Shown: positions 35,538 through 44,389, numbered from the stretch's first letter. The stretch is DNA of 64,000 nucleotides from Clostridiales bacterium (GCA_015056175.1 SVGT01000002.1:62001-126000); one strand, 5' to 3'. Notes: generated by a model from the sequence alone, not told the origin. Numbers and translations are program-made.

Positions 35538-36662
35538 TTATAATACGATATCGCCGGGATTATACCCATAGGGCAGCGGTTCTTCGTCCACGAAGGGGAA
35601 GGAATCGTCCATCAGCACGGGGAGGAAGGCCTCATAGGGCATCCGGACAAACTCGCAGCCGTAGCCACTCTGGCCAAACGCGCCCTTTTCCTGCGCCTGC
35701 AGGTGCAGATTGCGGGCAAACTTGGTGCGGTTGGAGCAGTCGTGCACGCAGACGGGCCAGTTTTCCTCGGCGGCCTGCTTCATGAAGCGCAGCGTCAGAT
35801 CCCGGCTCCAGATGGGCGATACATAGCCCAGGCGGCTGATGTACAGGTTTTCGCCCGCATAATTGCCGATGTTGTTGTCGTTGAGGTGCAGTTCGGCGCA
35901 GTTGATAAAGTCCAGCCCGGCAGCCAGGATGCTGTCCTTCTTTTCCATGAATTTTTCAAAAAATTCCGGGGTCATGGGCGTTTCGATGCCCACGCGGGGG
36001 ATGTACTTTTTCGCCGTCGCCATGCTGGCGATCACCTTATCGGCGCAGTTCGACGCGCCCAGGTTAAAGCGCAGTTCATCCAGCCCCGCTTCGCCCAAAG
36101 CTTTCAGATTTTCCTCCGTGCACAATGTGCCGTTGGTATACAGATGCTGGTGCACGCCCGCGTCATGGAACTTTTTCACCACGCCGTAGTATTTTTCGAT
36201 CTCCATGAAGGGCTCAAGATACACATACGCAATGCCGGTGGGCTTCTTCTGCACCTGCAGGAGCAGATCGATATCCTCTTCATAGAAGCGGCTGCCGCCG
36301 ATCTCCCACAGCCCTTCGCCGATGGGCGGCTGCATGTCCATTTCGCCAAAGTCGTAGCAGAAGCGGCAGTTCAGGTTGCATTTATTGGTTTTGCGCACGG
36401 CACTTAAGCCGGTGCCAAGCAGACAGCTTTTGCAGCCCAGGGGGAAGTTTTCATCCCGGCCCACATAATAGGTGCGCCCCTGCAGGCACTTAAGGCCGGG
36501 GATCTCCTGCATCATTTTTTCCCGCCGCGCGTTCACCGCACGCTCGATCTGGTAGAACGCGGCGTAGGCGATCTCCTGCTGATTGGGCAGGAGCGTTTCA
36601 TCCTCGGGCAATTCCGCAAAAAAGCGGAACCACATCAGCGCATCTTTCTTGGAAATTTTCAT
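35538..36662 (-). CDS. Radical SAM protein of unknown substrate
   Basis: This 374-residue protein has the radical SAM cluster motif CNLNCRFCYDF (CX3CX2C, about 93-100). A CKSC pair just before it, and CVHDCSN with a final Cys (YGCEF) in the C-terminal part, suggest an additional metal site. The barrel continues with YLEPFMEIEKYYGVV and LRFNLGASN. An N-terminal helical segment of about 60 residues precedes it. The reaction is unknown; it does not show the features of an anaerobic sulfatase-maturating enzyme that I can confirm. AAGGAGT precedes the ATG. It follows the CBM9-like gene by 15 bp. Confidence 0.8.
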   Translation of the reverse strand: MKISKKDALMWFRFFAELPEDETLLPNQQEIAYAAFYQIERAVNARREKMMQEIPGLKCLQGRTYYVGRDENFPLGCKSCLLGTGLSAVRKTNKCNLNCRFCYDFGEMDMQPPIGEGLWEIGGSRFYEEDIDLLLQVQKKPTGIAYVYLEPFMEIEKYYGVVKKFHDAGVHQHLYTNGTLCTEENLKALGEAGLDELRFNLGASNCADKVIASMATAKKYIPRVGIETPMTPEFFEKFMEKKDSILAAGLDFINCAELHLNDNNIGNYAGENLYISRLGYVSPIWSRDLTLRFMKQAAEENWPVCVHDCSNRTKFARNLHLQAQEKGAFGQSGYGCEFVRMPYEAFLPVLMDDSFPFVDEEPLPYGYNPGDIVL

Positions 36663-36677
36663 GGAAACATGTACTCC

Positions 36678-37268
36678 TTATTCTTCAATGACAAGCTGGC
36701 CAAACTCGTGGGGGCAGTGGAAATCCAGCCGGCTTACGGGCGCCCAGGCCGCCCAGTGGGGCGCGGAGCCGTCCTCAATGCACTTGTAGAAATTGCCCGT
36801 CATTTTGTGCCCGGGCGCAAAATGACAATCGCACCCGTAGAGCGCTTCCAGCGTGGAAAGGGGCATCAGCACGGTATAGGTCCAGTATTCGTCCGTCTTC
36901 TGCACTTCCGCCACGGGATGAGGAAGACCCAGATCGGTGAGGAACACGCGCTCGTGCCTGCCGGGGCCAAAGGCGCAGTGCACCACGCCCAGCGAGTTGA
37001 CCTCCAGATTGAAATAGCCCTTGCCCGTTTCCGGCTGGCAATCGATGAACGCTTCCAGGCAGCTGTCGCAGCAGACGGCACCGTTCATCTCTGTGCGGAT
37101 GGCGTAGGGATCCTTTTCAAAGCAGGTGAGGGTGATCTTGAGACCCTCGTCCTTCACATAGCTCACCTGCGCCTGGGCACGGGGGCCGATGACGCCCTCC
37201 TTACGGAAGTTGCCGATGGGGGCAATATTGCCCTCCCTGTTCACGTTGACGATGTATTTGCTTTCCAT
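36678..37268 (-). CDS. CBM9-like/DOMON-type carbohydrate-binding protein
   Basis: This 196-residue beta-sandwich protein resembles the carbohydrate-binding family 9-like proteins. Family-typical features are the start NREGNIAPIGNFRKEGVI, the central LEVNSLGVVHCAFGPGR and the C-terminal GNFYKCIEDGSAPHWAAWAPV followed by DFHCPHEFGQLVIEE. It has no signal peptide and several cysteines (AVCCDSC), so a cytoplasmic role is likely; the ligand is unknown. The start at 37268 has AAAGGAG upstream. The track's extra N-terminal residues come from the hairpin arm of repeat copy 5. Confidence 0.78.
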   Translation of the reverse strand: MESKYIVNVNREGNIAPIGNFRKEGVIGPRAQAQVSYVKDEGLKITLTCFEKDPYAIRTEMNGAVCCDSCLEAFIDCQPETGKGYFNLEVNSLGVVHCAFGPGRHERVFLTDLGLPHPVAEVQKTDEYWTYTVLMPLSTLEALYGCDCHFAPGHKMTGNFYKCIEDGSAPHWAAWAPVSRLDFHCPHEFGQLVIEE

Positions 37269-37287
37269 ATTGCTGCTCCTTTCTTTG

Positions 37288-37872
37288 TGGGGGCTGCTCG
37301 CCTTCGTGGAACCCTCTTCGGGTTCTTTGTGGGGGCTACTCGCCCACCACACCCCTCGGCAGGGGGATGATCCCCCTGCACCCACAGTAGTGGTCGGAGG
37401 AGTCCGCTTAGATGATGCGGTTTCCCACTGACAGATTAAGGGAACCAGTCGACTTGGGTGCAGGCCGATCCGGCGGCGCGGAGCGCCTTCTTCTTCTGAT
37501 AAAGGACGGGCGAGAAAACTCGTTTTCTCCCCGCCTTTACAGAAGAAGTCCCGGTTTTTCTCCGTTTACGGAGAAAAACACGGATCGGCCTGTGCATGTT
37601 GCCGACAAAAAAACGGAATGAACAATCCCTCCGGCGCTCCGCGCCACCTCCCTTTCACAAGGGAGGCTTAGGCTGGGTGAACAGCTTGGGCAATCGAGGT
37701 TTGTATTTGCAACATGTCGCAGGACGGGGTCATTGTCCAAGTCAACATTGTTGATATGGGAAGCAGGAGTGGGAGGTTGCCTGAAAAAGTGTCCAACATT
37801 GTCCACCATGGTGGGTGCAGGGAGATCATCTCCCTGCCTCAGGGTGTGGGGCTGAGCAAGCCCCACATAAAC
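37288..37872 (+). mobile_element. Composite palindromic element, copy 5
   Basis: The left arm (37288-37435) has GGAACCCtcttcGGGTTC, GGGGGCtactcGCCC, AGGGGGAtgaTCCCCCT and ggtttcccactgac. The core is at 37463-37590. The right arm (about 37750-37872) has atatgggaag, AGGGAGATcATCTCCCT and TGGGGCtgagcaaGCCCCA. The linker holds a GGCGctccGCGCC plus CTCCCTTTcacAAGGGAG repeat (37628-37668) and a cgcaggacgggg fragment. The 730-bp interval 37269-37999 has no gene. Confidence 0.78.
37463..37590 (+). repeat. Cloverleaf repeat core, copy 5
   Basis: The outer stem GGCCGATCCG/CGGATCGGCC is perfect. The second hairpin is re-paired as CTTCTTCTG/CAGAAGAAG, with cap GGCGAGAAAA..TTTTCTCcCCGCC. The other hairpins are as in copies 2 and 3. 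Confidence 0.88.
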
Positions 37873-37941
37873 GCCCCACATATCTCCGCCATATCCCCTT
37901 CATTATACCTTCCCTCCGCCCCCTTCGTCAACCGGAAACCC

Positions 37942-37970
37942 TTGCATCGCCGCGGGGTTTGCCTTATAAT
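37942..37970 (+). promoter_or_regulatory. Promoter of the PHP/SH3/uridine kinase genes
   Basis: TTGCAT (37942-37947), a 17-bp spacer and TATAAT (37965-37970) lie 30 bp before the PHP start codon. Confidence 0.82.
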
Positions 37971-37999
37971 GGAAGCAATAAAGATTGGAGGCGTTTTGT

Positions 38000-38806
38000 A
38001 TGCGCTTTGTTATCGATCACGATCTGCATATGCATTCCCAGTTGTCGGACTGCTCCTCCGACCCTTTGCAGACCCCTCAGGCGCTGCTTGAATACGCAGA
38101 GGAAAATAACCTAAGCACCCTGTGCCTCACCGATCATTACTGGGACAGCCTGGTGCCCGGCGCGTCCTGGTGGTACCAGCCCCAGAACTATGATCACATC
38201 GCCAAATCCCTGCCGCTGCCCCGGAGCAGCAAGGTGCGCTTCCTCTTTGGCTGCGAAACGGATATGGATAAATTCGGCACGATCGGCGTGCCCAAAGAGC
38301 GGTTTGACGATTTTGATTTCATCATCGTGCCCCTGAGCCATCTGCACATGGACACTTTCACCCACGATCTGCCCCATGACGACGTGCCCGCCCGCGCCCG
38401 GCACCTGATGAAGCGCATGGAGCAGTTCCTGGCCGCCGACCTGCCCTTTGGCAAGGTGGGCATCGCCCACTTCACCTGCAGCCTGATCATGTACGATGAA
38501 AAAAGGTACCTTCAGGTGCTGGACATGATCCCGGACGAAGCCTACGCCCACTTTTTCAAGGCGTGCGCCGAAAAAGGCTGCGGCATTGAATTGAACATGG
38601 AGCTCAAGGAACTGAAGGATGAACAGATCCTCCCCACCATCCTCCGCCCCTACAGGATCGCAAAAGCCCAGGGCTGCAAGTTCTATCTTGGCAGCGATAC
38701 CCACCACCCCCGGGACAGCGAAAGGGCCATGGAGCGCTTCAACCTGATGGTGGATCTGCTGGAGCTCACCGAAGACGATAAGTTCCGTTTGCCCAACGAA
38801 CAATAA
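38000..38806 (+). CDS. PHP-domain phosphoesterase
   Basis: This 268-residue metal-dependent phosphoesterase is of the histidinol-phosphatase/PHP type. Metal ligands are visible in HDLHMHSQLSD, LCLTDHYWD, the central PLSHLHMD and GIAHFTC, and the final GSDTHHPRD. The substrate is unknown; no histidine-synthesis genes are near. The ATG at 38000 has GGAGG 8 bp upstream, so the five extra codons in the track are not used. The SH3 protein gene follows after 12 bp. Confidence 0.85.
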   Translation: MRFVIDHDLHMHSQLSDCSSDPLQTPQALLEYAEENNLSTLCLTDHYWDSLVPGASWWYQPQNYDHIAKSLPLPRSSKVRFLFGCETDMDKFGTIGVPKERFDDFDFIIVPLSHLHMDTFTHDLPHDDVPARARHLMKRMEQFLAADLPFGKVGIAHFTCSLIMYDEKRYLQVLDMIPDEAYAHFFKACAEKGCGIELNMELKELKDEQILPTILRPYRIAKAQGCKFYLGSDTHHPRDSERAMERFNLMVDLLELTEDDKFRLPNEQ

Positions 38807-38818
38807 GGAGAAAGCTTT

Positions 38819-39349
38819 ATGTCCGAACAGATGAAGGTCAAGGTCACCGCGGCGGCCCTCAACATCCGCGAAGCGCCCGGCGGCGAAATCCTCCGGGAAG
38901 CGCCCGGAAACGCCGTGCTCACCGTGCTGGACTGGGACAGCAACGGCACCTGGGCCAGGGTACAGTTTGAAAACACCCAGGGCTATGCCATGAAGGATTA
39001 CCTCCAGCCCGTCACCGAGGACGAGATCAACGATCTGGCGCTGGAAGAAAAGCAAAAGCGCAACGAGGAAAAGGAAAAGCAGGAAAGCGGCATGTTTGCC
39101 AACATCGGCGAAAAGATCAAGTCCGTCACGGTGTTCTTCTGCGTGGTGGGCGTCATTGTGTCCGTGCTGCTGGGCGTCATTCTGATGATGGGCGGCACGG
39201 TGCTTGCCGGGCTGCTCACCGCCGTGCTGGGCGCACTCGGCAGTTATCTTGGCTCCATGGTGATGTACGGCCTGGGCGAATTGATCACCGAAAGCAAGCG
39301 CCAGCGCGCCGTGCAGGAGGAGATCCTCAAAGCGCTGCGCAGCAAATGA
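38819..39349 (+). CDS. SH3-domain membrane protein
   Basis: This 176-residue protein has an N-terminal bacterial SH3 domain (about 5-65; AALNIREAPGGEIL and WARVQFENTQGYAMKDYL). A charged coiled-coil linker (EEKQKRNEEKEKQ) and two hydrophobic helices (about 103-125 and 128-150) follow, then a basic tail. Since no signal peptide precedes the SH3 domain, its side of the membrane is uncertain. The function is unknown; bacterial SH3 domains often bind cell-wall peptides. It lies between the PHP gene and the uridine kinase gene. Confidence 0.7.
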   Translation: MSEQMKVKVTAAALNIREAPGGEILREAPGNAVLTVLDWDSNGTWARVQFENTQGYAMKDYLQPVTEDEINDLALEEKQKRNEEKEKQESGMFANIGEKIKSVTVFFCVVGVIVSVLLGVILMMGGTVLAGLLTAVLGALGSYLGSMVMYGLGELITESKRQRAVQEEILKALRSK

Positions 39350-39431
39350 TCTGGCCGAAAGGCGAGCGCAAAAGCGATTGCAAAAGCCATTGCAAAAAAG
39401 AGAAAAAAGAGATTCGAGAGGTACACACAGC

Positions 39432-40037
39432 ATGATCTTCATCGGCATCTGCGGCGCCAGCGGCTCGGGCAAGAGCACGCTGGCACAGGAACTGACCCGG
39501 GATCTTGGCACGCGGTGCGTGGTGCTGCAGCAGGACTGCTATTACCTGGACCAGAGCCACCGCCCCTTTGAGGAGCGGGTGAAAATCAACTGGGACGAGC
39601 CCGCCATTTTTGACCACGATCTGCTCTATCAGGACATCTGCGACCTGATGGACGGCAAAAGCATCGTGCGCAGGGGGTACGATTACACCCGCCACGCCAG
39701 GCACGATACCGACGATGTGATAAGCCCTGCGGACGTGCTGGTATTGGAGGGCATCCACTGCTTTTACGACAAACGGCTGCTGGACAAAATGTTCCTGCGA
39801 TTGTATATCTCCGTGGAGCCGGACATCTGCCTGCTTCGCCGCATCCAAAGGGATATCAATGAGCGGGGCCGCGCCATCGACAATATTTCCGAGCAGTATC
39901 TTTCCACCGTCAAGCCCATGTACGATCAGTACATCCGCAATTATGTGAAGGATGCGGACGTGGTGGTCATGCGGGGCGGCAAGAACGCCCGCATTGTGGA
40001 TATTTTGAGCGGGTACCTGAAAAGTCAGCTTCCGTAA
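39432..40037 (+). CDS. udk: Uridine kinase family protein
   Basis: This 201-residue P-loop kinase of the uridine/cytidine kinase family has Walker A GASGSGKST (about 7-15) and LQQDCYYLDQS. The substrate segment NWDEPAIFDHDLL and the lid RRIQRDINERGR follow. These support pyrimidine-nucleoside salvage, although paralogues with other substrates exist. The ATG at 39432 follows GAGAGG at a somewhat long spacing; the track start 18 codons earlier adds a basic stretch without homology. Confidence 0.85.
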   Translation: MIFIGICGASGSGKSTLAQELTRDLGTRCVVLQQDCYYLDQSHRPFEERVKINWDEPAIFDHDLLYQDICDLMDGKSIVRRGYDYTRHARHDTDDVISPADVLVLEGIHCFYDKRLLDKMFLRLYISVEPDICLLRRIQRDINERGRAIDNISEQYLSTVKPMYDQYIRNYVKDADVVVMRGGKNARIVDILSGYLKSQLP

Positions 40038-40043
40038 GCCTTG

Positions 40044-40072
40044 AAAAGCGCGTATGCAAACGCGCTTTTTTT
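40044..40072 (+). terminator. Intrinsic terminator after uridine kinase
   Basis: AAAAGCGCG pairs with CGCGCTTTT around TATGCAAA, ending in TTTTTTT. Confidence 0.9.
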
Positions 40073-40084
40073 AACGCCGCACGC

Positions 40085-40113
40085 TTTACAGCCCAATAAA
40101 AGCATGCTATAAT
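40085..40113 (+). promoter_or_regulatory. Promoter of the FAD oxidoreductase operon
   Basis: TTTACA (40085-40090), a 17-bp spacer and TATAAT (40108-40113). Confidence 0.85.
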
Positions 40114-40140
40114 CTTTACATATATTGTATGTGTCCGTTC

Positions 40141-40209
40141 CATAGCCTTTTCCGTTTTCTGCAGGCGTTTTTTGCATGCCGTTTTGCAGGATACACGGAG
40201 AAGGCTATG
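40141..40209 (+). promoter_or_regulatory. Long 5'-UTR hairpin
   Basis: CATAGCCTTTTCCGT pairs with ACGGAGAAGGCTATG (15 bp, one G-T pair), enclosing a smaller GCA/TGC stem. It lies between the promoter and the ribosome site and has no T-run, so it is not a standard terminator. Confidence 0.6.
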
Positions 40210-40228
40210 AAACGCAAAGAGAGGTGCT

Positions 40229-41590
40229 ATGATGGATTTTGTCCGTTTTGACAAGGAGATCCCCCTCAATCGGGAGTACGAGGTGATCGTCATCGGCGGC
40301 GGCCCGGCAGGGTGCGCGGCGGCGGCGGCCTCTGCCCGCCACGGCGCCAAAACGCTGCTCATTGAAAGCAGCTGCTCCCTGGGCGGCATGGGCACCATCG
40401 GGCTGCTGCCCGCCTGGTGTCCCTTCTCCGATGAGGAAAAGATCATCTACCGCTCCATTGCCCAGGAGGTGTTTGAAAACACCAAGGCGCAGATGCCCCA
40501 CATCGCCCCCGACGCCACCCACTGGGTGCCCATCGATACCGAGGTATTAAAAAGGGTGTATGACGAGCTGGTATCTGCTTCCGGCGCGGACGTACTCTTT
40601 GATACCACCGTGTGCGCGGCAAAGACGGAAAACGGCGCGGTACAATACGTGACGGTGGCCAATCAGGCCGGCCTTACCGCCTACGAAGCCAAGGTGTACA
40701 TCGACTGCACCGGCGATGCGGATCTGGTGGTGCAATCGGGCGGCGAATGTGACTACGGCGATGAAAACGGCGAGGTGCAGCCCTCCTCCATCTGCTTTGT
40801 GATGACCAATGTGGATGAGTACTGGTACCGCCACGGCCTGCCCCTGCACGACTGGAACTTGCCCGAAAGCCCCATCTACAAAATGCTGGGCAACCCCAAA
40901 TATCCCCTCATCAACGATTATCACGCCTGCCTCCATCTGGTGGCCCCCCGCACGGTGGGCTTCAACGCCGCCCACATCTGGGACGTGGACGCCCGAGACC
41001 CCATGAGCGTCAGCCGCAGCATGATGGTGGGCAGGCAGCAGGCGCATCAGTACGCCCAGGCGCTGCAGGAGTTTATGCCCCAGGCCTTCGGCGCGTCCCA
41101 CCTTGCCGCCACCGGTCAGGTGATGGGCATCCGCGAATCCCGCCGCATCCGGGGCGATTACACCCTGGTGCTGGACGATTATCTGGCCCGCCGCACCTTC
41201 CCGGACGAGATCGCCCGCAGCTGCTATTTTGTGGATATCCACAATACCAAGGCCCAGCGCGACCAGATGCAAGAGGACGTGGAAAAGGGCGATATCAGTG
41301 AGGAAAAGGTGCTGGAACGCGACCTGCGCTACAAAAAGGGCGAATCCCACGGCATCCCCTACCGCTGCCTCCTGCCCAAGGGCCTTACCAACGTGCTGGT
41401 GGCCGGCAAAACCATCTCCGCCGATCATGTGATGCAGGCCTGCATCCGGGTGATGCCCGTGTGCCTGGTCACCGGTCAGGCGGCGGGCACGGCGGCCTTT
41501 ATGGCGGCAAGAGGCGATGTATCCCCCCGGGAGCTTAACGTGCAGGCGCTTCGGAAAACATTGCGCGACGACGGCGCATGGTTTGAATAA
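40229..41590 (+). CDS. FAD-dependent oxidoreductase (FAD_oxidored type)
   Basis: This 453-residue flavoprotein has an N-terminal Rossmann dinucleotide motif (VIVIGGGPAGCAAAAASARHG, about 20-40) and LLIESSCSLGGMGT. The second FAD contact is YIDCTGDADLV, and a C-terminal GKTISADHVMQACIRVMPVCLVTGQAAGTAA follows. The FAD_oxidored group is frequent in carbohydrate-use loci; the substrate is unknown. Translation may start at 40229 or, with better spacing from AGAGG, at 40232. It is the first gene of a four-gene transcript ending at 44369. Confidence 0.85.
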   Translation: MMDFVRFDKEIPLNREYEVIVIGGGPAGCAAAAASARHGAKTLLIESSCSLGGMGTIGLLPAWCPFSDEEKIIYRSIAQEVFENTKAQMPHIAPDATHWVPIDTEVLKRVYDELVSASGADVLFDTTVCAAKTENGAVQYVTVANQAGLTAYEAKVYIDCTGDADLVVQSGGECDYGDENGEVQPSSICFVMTNVDEYWYRHGLPLHDWNLPESPIYKMLGNPKYPLINDYHACLHLVAPRTVGFNAAHIWDVDARDPMSVSRSMMVGRQQAHQYAQALQEFMPQAFGASHLAATGQVMGIRESRRIRGDYTLVLDDYLARRTFPDEIARSCYFVDIHNTKAQRDQMQEDVEKGDISEEKVLERDLRYKKGESHGIPYRCLLPKGLTNVLVAGKTISADHVMQACIRVMPVCLVTGQAAGTAAFMAARGDVSPRELNVQALRKTLRDDGAWFE

Positions 41591-41631
41591 CACAAAAAAT
41601 GGAGTTTTGGATACAAGGAGGAACACATTTT

Positions 41632-42630
41632 ATGGAACGCGTTGTGATCATCGGCGGTACCGGCAACATCTCCACCAGCATTTCCCGTCTGCTGGTCGAA
41701 AAGGGCTATGACGTGACCTGCTTCAACCGGGGCGTGACCAAGCTGGAACAGCTGCCCGACTGCGTGCACACCCTCGTGGGCGACCGCTGGGACAGGCCCG
41801 CCTTTGAAAAGGTGATGCAGGAACAAAAGTTTGACTACGCCATCGACATGCTCTGCTTTGACGAGCAGGACGCCCTCAGCGACATCCGCGCCTTCCGGGG
41901 CGTGAAGCAGCTGATCTACACCTCCACCACCTGCGTGTTCGGCGTGGATTACGATTACCTGCCCGTGGACGAAGACCACGAAAAGCGCCCCTTCACCGTG
42001 TACGGCAAGAACAAGAGCATTGCGGAGGACGTGTTCCTGAAGGCCTACAAGGAAGAAGGTTTCCCCATCACCGTTCTGCGCCCCTCCTCCACCTACGGCA
42101 ACCAGAGCGGCATGGTGGGCAATGTGGGCGAAACCAATCTGTGGATCGACCGTATCCGCAAGGGCAAGCCCGTCATGCTCTGTGGCAGCGGCAACAACGT
42201 GCACCAATTGCTCCATGTGGATGATGCGGCGCTTGGTTACGTGGGCGCCCTGGGCAAGAGCCACTGCATCGGCCAGTGCTACAACCTGGTGGGCAAGGGC
42301 TGCTTTACCTGGCGCGATTACTACAAGACCGCCATGAAGGTGCTGGGCAAGGAAGCGCCCATGGTGTGCGTGCCTCTGGACGCGCTGGAAGCGCTTGGCT
42401 ACGAGGGCCGCGGCTTTACCACGGATATTTTCGGCTACAACACCATTTACTCCCACGAAAAGGTGTACCGCGATATTCCCGAATTCCGTCCTAAGGTATC
42501 CCTGGAAGATGGCATGCGCGGCGTGATCGCCTTTGCGGATGCGCACGGCACGGTGCCCAACTGCGAAGATTATCCCCTGGACGACAAGGTATGCGCCTAC
42601 ATGCAGAACATCGTGTCCCTCAAGGACTAA
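41632..42630 (+). CDS. NAD-dependent epimerase/dehydratase
   Basis: This 332-residue extended short-chain dehydrogenase has the N-terminal NAD motif VIIGGTGNIS (about 5-14), later TSTTCVFG and the catalytic-type YGKNKSIAED (YxxxK). VLRPSSTYGNQSG and a C-terminal sugar-binding part follow. It resembles nucleoside-diphosphate-sugar epimerase/dehydratases, but the substrate cannot be read. The ATG at 41632 has AAGGAGG 10 bp upstream; the track start overlaps the upstream spacer. Confidence 0.85.
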   Translation: MERVVIIGGTGNISTSISRLLVEKGYDVTCFNRGVTKLEQLPDCVHTLVGDRWDRPAFEKVMQEQKFDYAIDMLCFDEQDALSDIRAFRGVKQLIYTSTTCVFGVDYDYLPVDEDHEKRPFTVYGKNKSIAEDVFLKAYKEEGFPITVLRPSSTYGNQSGMVGNVGETNLWIDRIRKGKPVMLCGSGNNVHQLLHVDDAALGYVGALGKSHCIGQCYNLVGKGCFTWRDYYKTAMKVLGKEAPMVCVPLDALEALGYEGRGFTTDIFGYNTIYSHEKVYRDIPEFRPKVSLEDGMRGVIAFADAHGTVPNCEDYPLDDKVCAYMQNIVSLKD

Positions 42631-42663
42631 CGTCCTGCCAATTACATGAAAGAGGATACTGCC

Positions 42664-43641
42664 ATGGCCTTTAATTACAGCCTGATGCGGGGCTTCAACT
42701 ACCAGCCCTCCTATGCATCCTCAAGCTATGAAGCCTGGCGCTGGTTTGATGAAGACGTATTCCGGCGGGAGCTGGGCTTTGGCAAAAAGCACTTCCCCCG
42801 CATCAACACCGTCCGCCTGTGGCTCTCCTACGACGCCTATCTCCGGGACCGGGAAGGCTTCCTGGATCATTTTGAAAAGGCGCTTGAGATCTGCGACGAA
42901 TTGGGTCTCCGGGTGATCGCCTGCCTGTTCAACCGCTGGCACAACCATTTTTGCGATAACGGCGGCATTTTTATGGAAAAGCTGTTCCCCGCAACGGAAA
43001 TGTACGATCCCAACTTTTACAAGCCCTTCCTCAGGGACGTATGCCTGCCCCACCGGGAGGACACACGCATCCTGATCTGGGACTTGTGCAACGAGCCCTT
43101 CTCCTTTGACTGCGATTACACGGAGGTTCCTTCCCTGATGGACGCGCTGAACGACTGGCTGAAGAGCATGAGCGCGTACCTTGGGGAGCTTTCCGTCACG
43201 CAGGATATCGGCGTATCCCTCCACGGCTCGCTGAACCCCTTGCTCATGGAAATGGTGGAGCCCTACAGCACCGTGCTCATGGTGCACCCCTATCTGCAGC
43301 GCATCCCCAATGAAAAAGCGTACCGCAGGTTCTGCCAACAGGTGATCGACCATCTGGATACGCAAAAGGCCTTTGCCAATGCCGTTCACAAGCCCCTCAT
43401 CGTCACCGAATGCTGCTGGGGCTCCATCGACGACGAGGTATTTGCGGAAAACATCCGCGCCACGCTGACGGAGTACGTGAAGCGCGGTATCGGCTTTGTG
43501 GCCCACGCGCTGATGGAAAGCGACGTGGCCGATCTGCACGCACCCACCGGCCCCATCAAGCAGGACATGGGCCAGTTCAACTTCCTGGACAAAGAGGGCC
43601 ACATCCGCCCCGGGCTTCAGGTTTTCAACGATTTTTGCTGA
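42664..43641 (+). CDS. Cellulase-like (GH5-type) TIM-barrel glycosidase
   Basis: This 325-residue predicted glycoside hydrolase belongs to the GH-A clan. The acid/base glutamate can be placed at E144 in LIWDLCNEPFS, the NEP motif. The nucleophile is probably E249 in PLIVTECCWG. HPYLQRI and FNRWHNHFCDNGGIF fit the barrel loops. It has no signal peptide, so it would act inside the cell on small glycosides. The ATG at 42664 has GAGG 8 bp upstream. The next gene is a shortened paralogue. Confidence 0.78.
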   Translation: MAFNYSLMRGFNYQPSYASSSYEAWRWFDEDVFRRELGFGKKHFPRINTVRLWLSYDAYLRDREGFLDHFEKALEICDELGLRVIACLFNRWHNHFCDNGGIFMEKLFPATEMYDPNFYKPFLRDVCLPHREDTRILIWDLCNEPFSFDCDYTEVPSLMDALNDWLKSMSAYLGELSVTQDIGVSLHGSLNPLLMEMVEPYSTVLMVHPYLQRIPNEKAYRRFCQQVIDHLDTQKAFANAVHKPLIVTECCWGSIDDEVFAENIRATLTEYVKRGIGFVAHALMESDVADLHAPTGPIKQDMGQFNFLDKEGHIRPGLQVFNDFC

Positions 43642-43652
43642 AGGAGGCTGCC

Positions 43653-44369
43653 ATGACTACCGAAAAGATCATCGCCGTGGACTATCCCCTTCAGCAGGAT
43701 CTGATGCTGATGGATTTCTGGCGCAGACAGACCCTGCAGGATTTTGAAAACACCCTTTCCCGCGTCCGCAGCGCCTGCAAAGAGGCAAACGCCCTGCGCG
43801 TGATGCACGATTTCCATGCCTGGCAGCGCAGCCCCCGGGAGTATGTGCGTGCCTGGGAGGGCATGCTCGCAGCCTGCGAAAAGCAGGGCTTCCGTGCGAT
43901 CCCCTGCCTGTTCAACCGCTGGCACGACAAGACTTGGGACGTGGGCGGCATATACCTTGAGCAATTGATCCCCGACCTGAGCTGGGCCTATCAGGAAGGC
44001 TTTTACCAGCGCTTCCTGGAGGACGTGATGCTGCCCTATGCGGACGACACACGCATCCTTTTGTGGGACGCGTGCAACAAGCCCCTGGGCGTGTACCCCA
44101 CGCAGCAGGACGATCCCCTCATGGCCCGCTTCTATGAGCTCAGGTGGCTGCGCGACATGTATTGCTACGCCAAGAAGTGCCGCATTTCCCAGCCCATCGG
44201 CCTGAGCATCCGGGAGGATTACGATGCGGAGACCCTTTCCGCGCTCAGCCGCTGCTGCGACCTTTACCTCCTCTCCCCCTACCTGCTCCGCCCGGACAAA
44301 ACCGCGGCCGTCATGCAGTGCCGGGCGGAAGGCAAGCCCATCCGGTACGTGCACGAGGTCAATGCCTAA
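43653..44369 (+). CDS. Catalytically degenerate paralogue of the cellulase-like protein
   Basis: This 238-residue protein is clearly related to its upstream neighbour: CLFNRWHDKTWDVGGIYLEQLIP matches CLFNRWHNHFCDNGGIFMEKLFP. The acid/base motif has changed from DLCNEP to DACNKP, replacing the catalytic Glu with Lys143. The protein stops before the region that holds the nucleophile. It should therefore be inactive as a retaining glycosidase, but the frame is intact and AAGGAGG precedes the ATG, so it is a real gene. A binding, regulatory or partner role is possible. Confidence 0.75.
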   Translation: MTTEKIIAVDYPLQQDLMLMDFWRRQTLQDFENTLSRVRSACKEANALRVMHDFHAWQRSPREYVRAWEGMLAACEKQGFRAIPCLFNRWHDKTWDVGGIYLEQLIPDLSWAYQEGFYQRFLEDVMLPYADDTRILLWDACNKPLGVYPTQQDDPLMARFYELRWLRDMYCYAKKCRISQPIGLSIREDYDAETLSALSRCCDLYLLSPYLLRPDKTAAVMQCRAEGKPIRYVHEVNA

Positions 44370-44389
44370 ACATAACACACAACAAAAAA

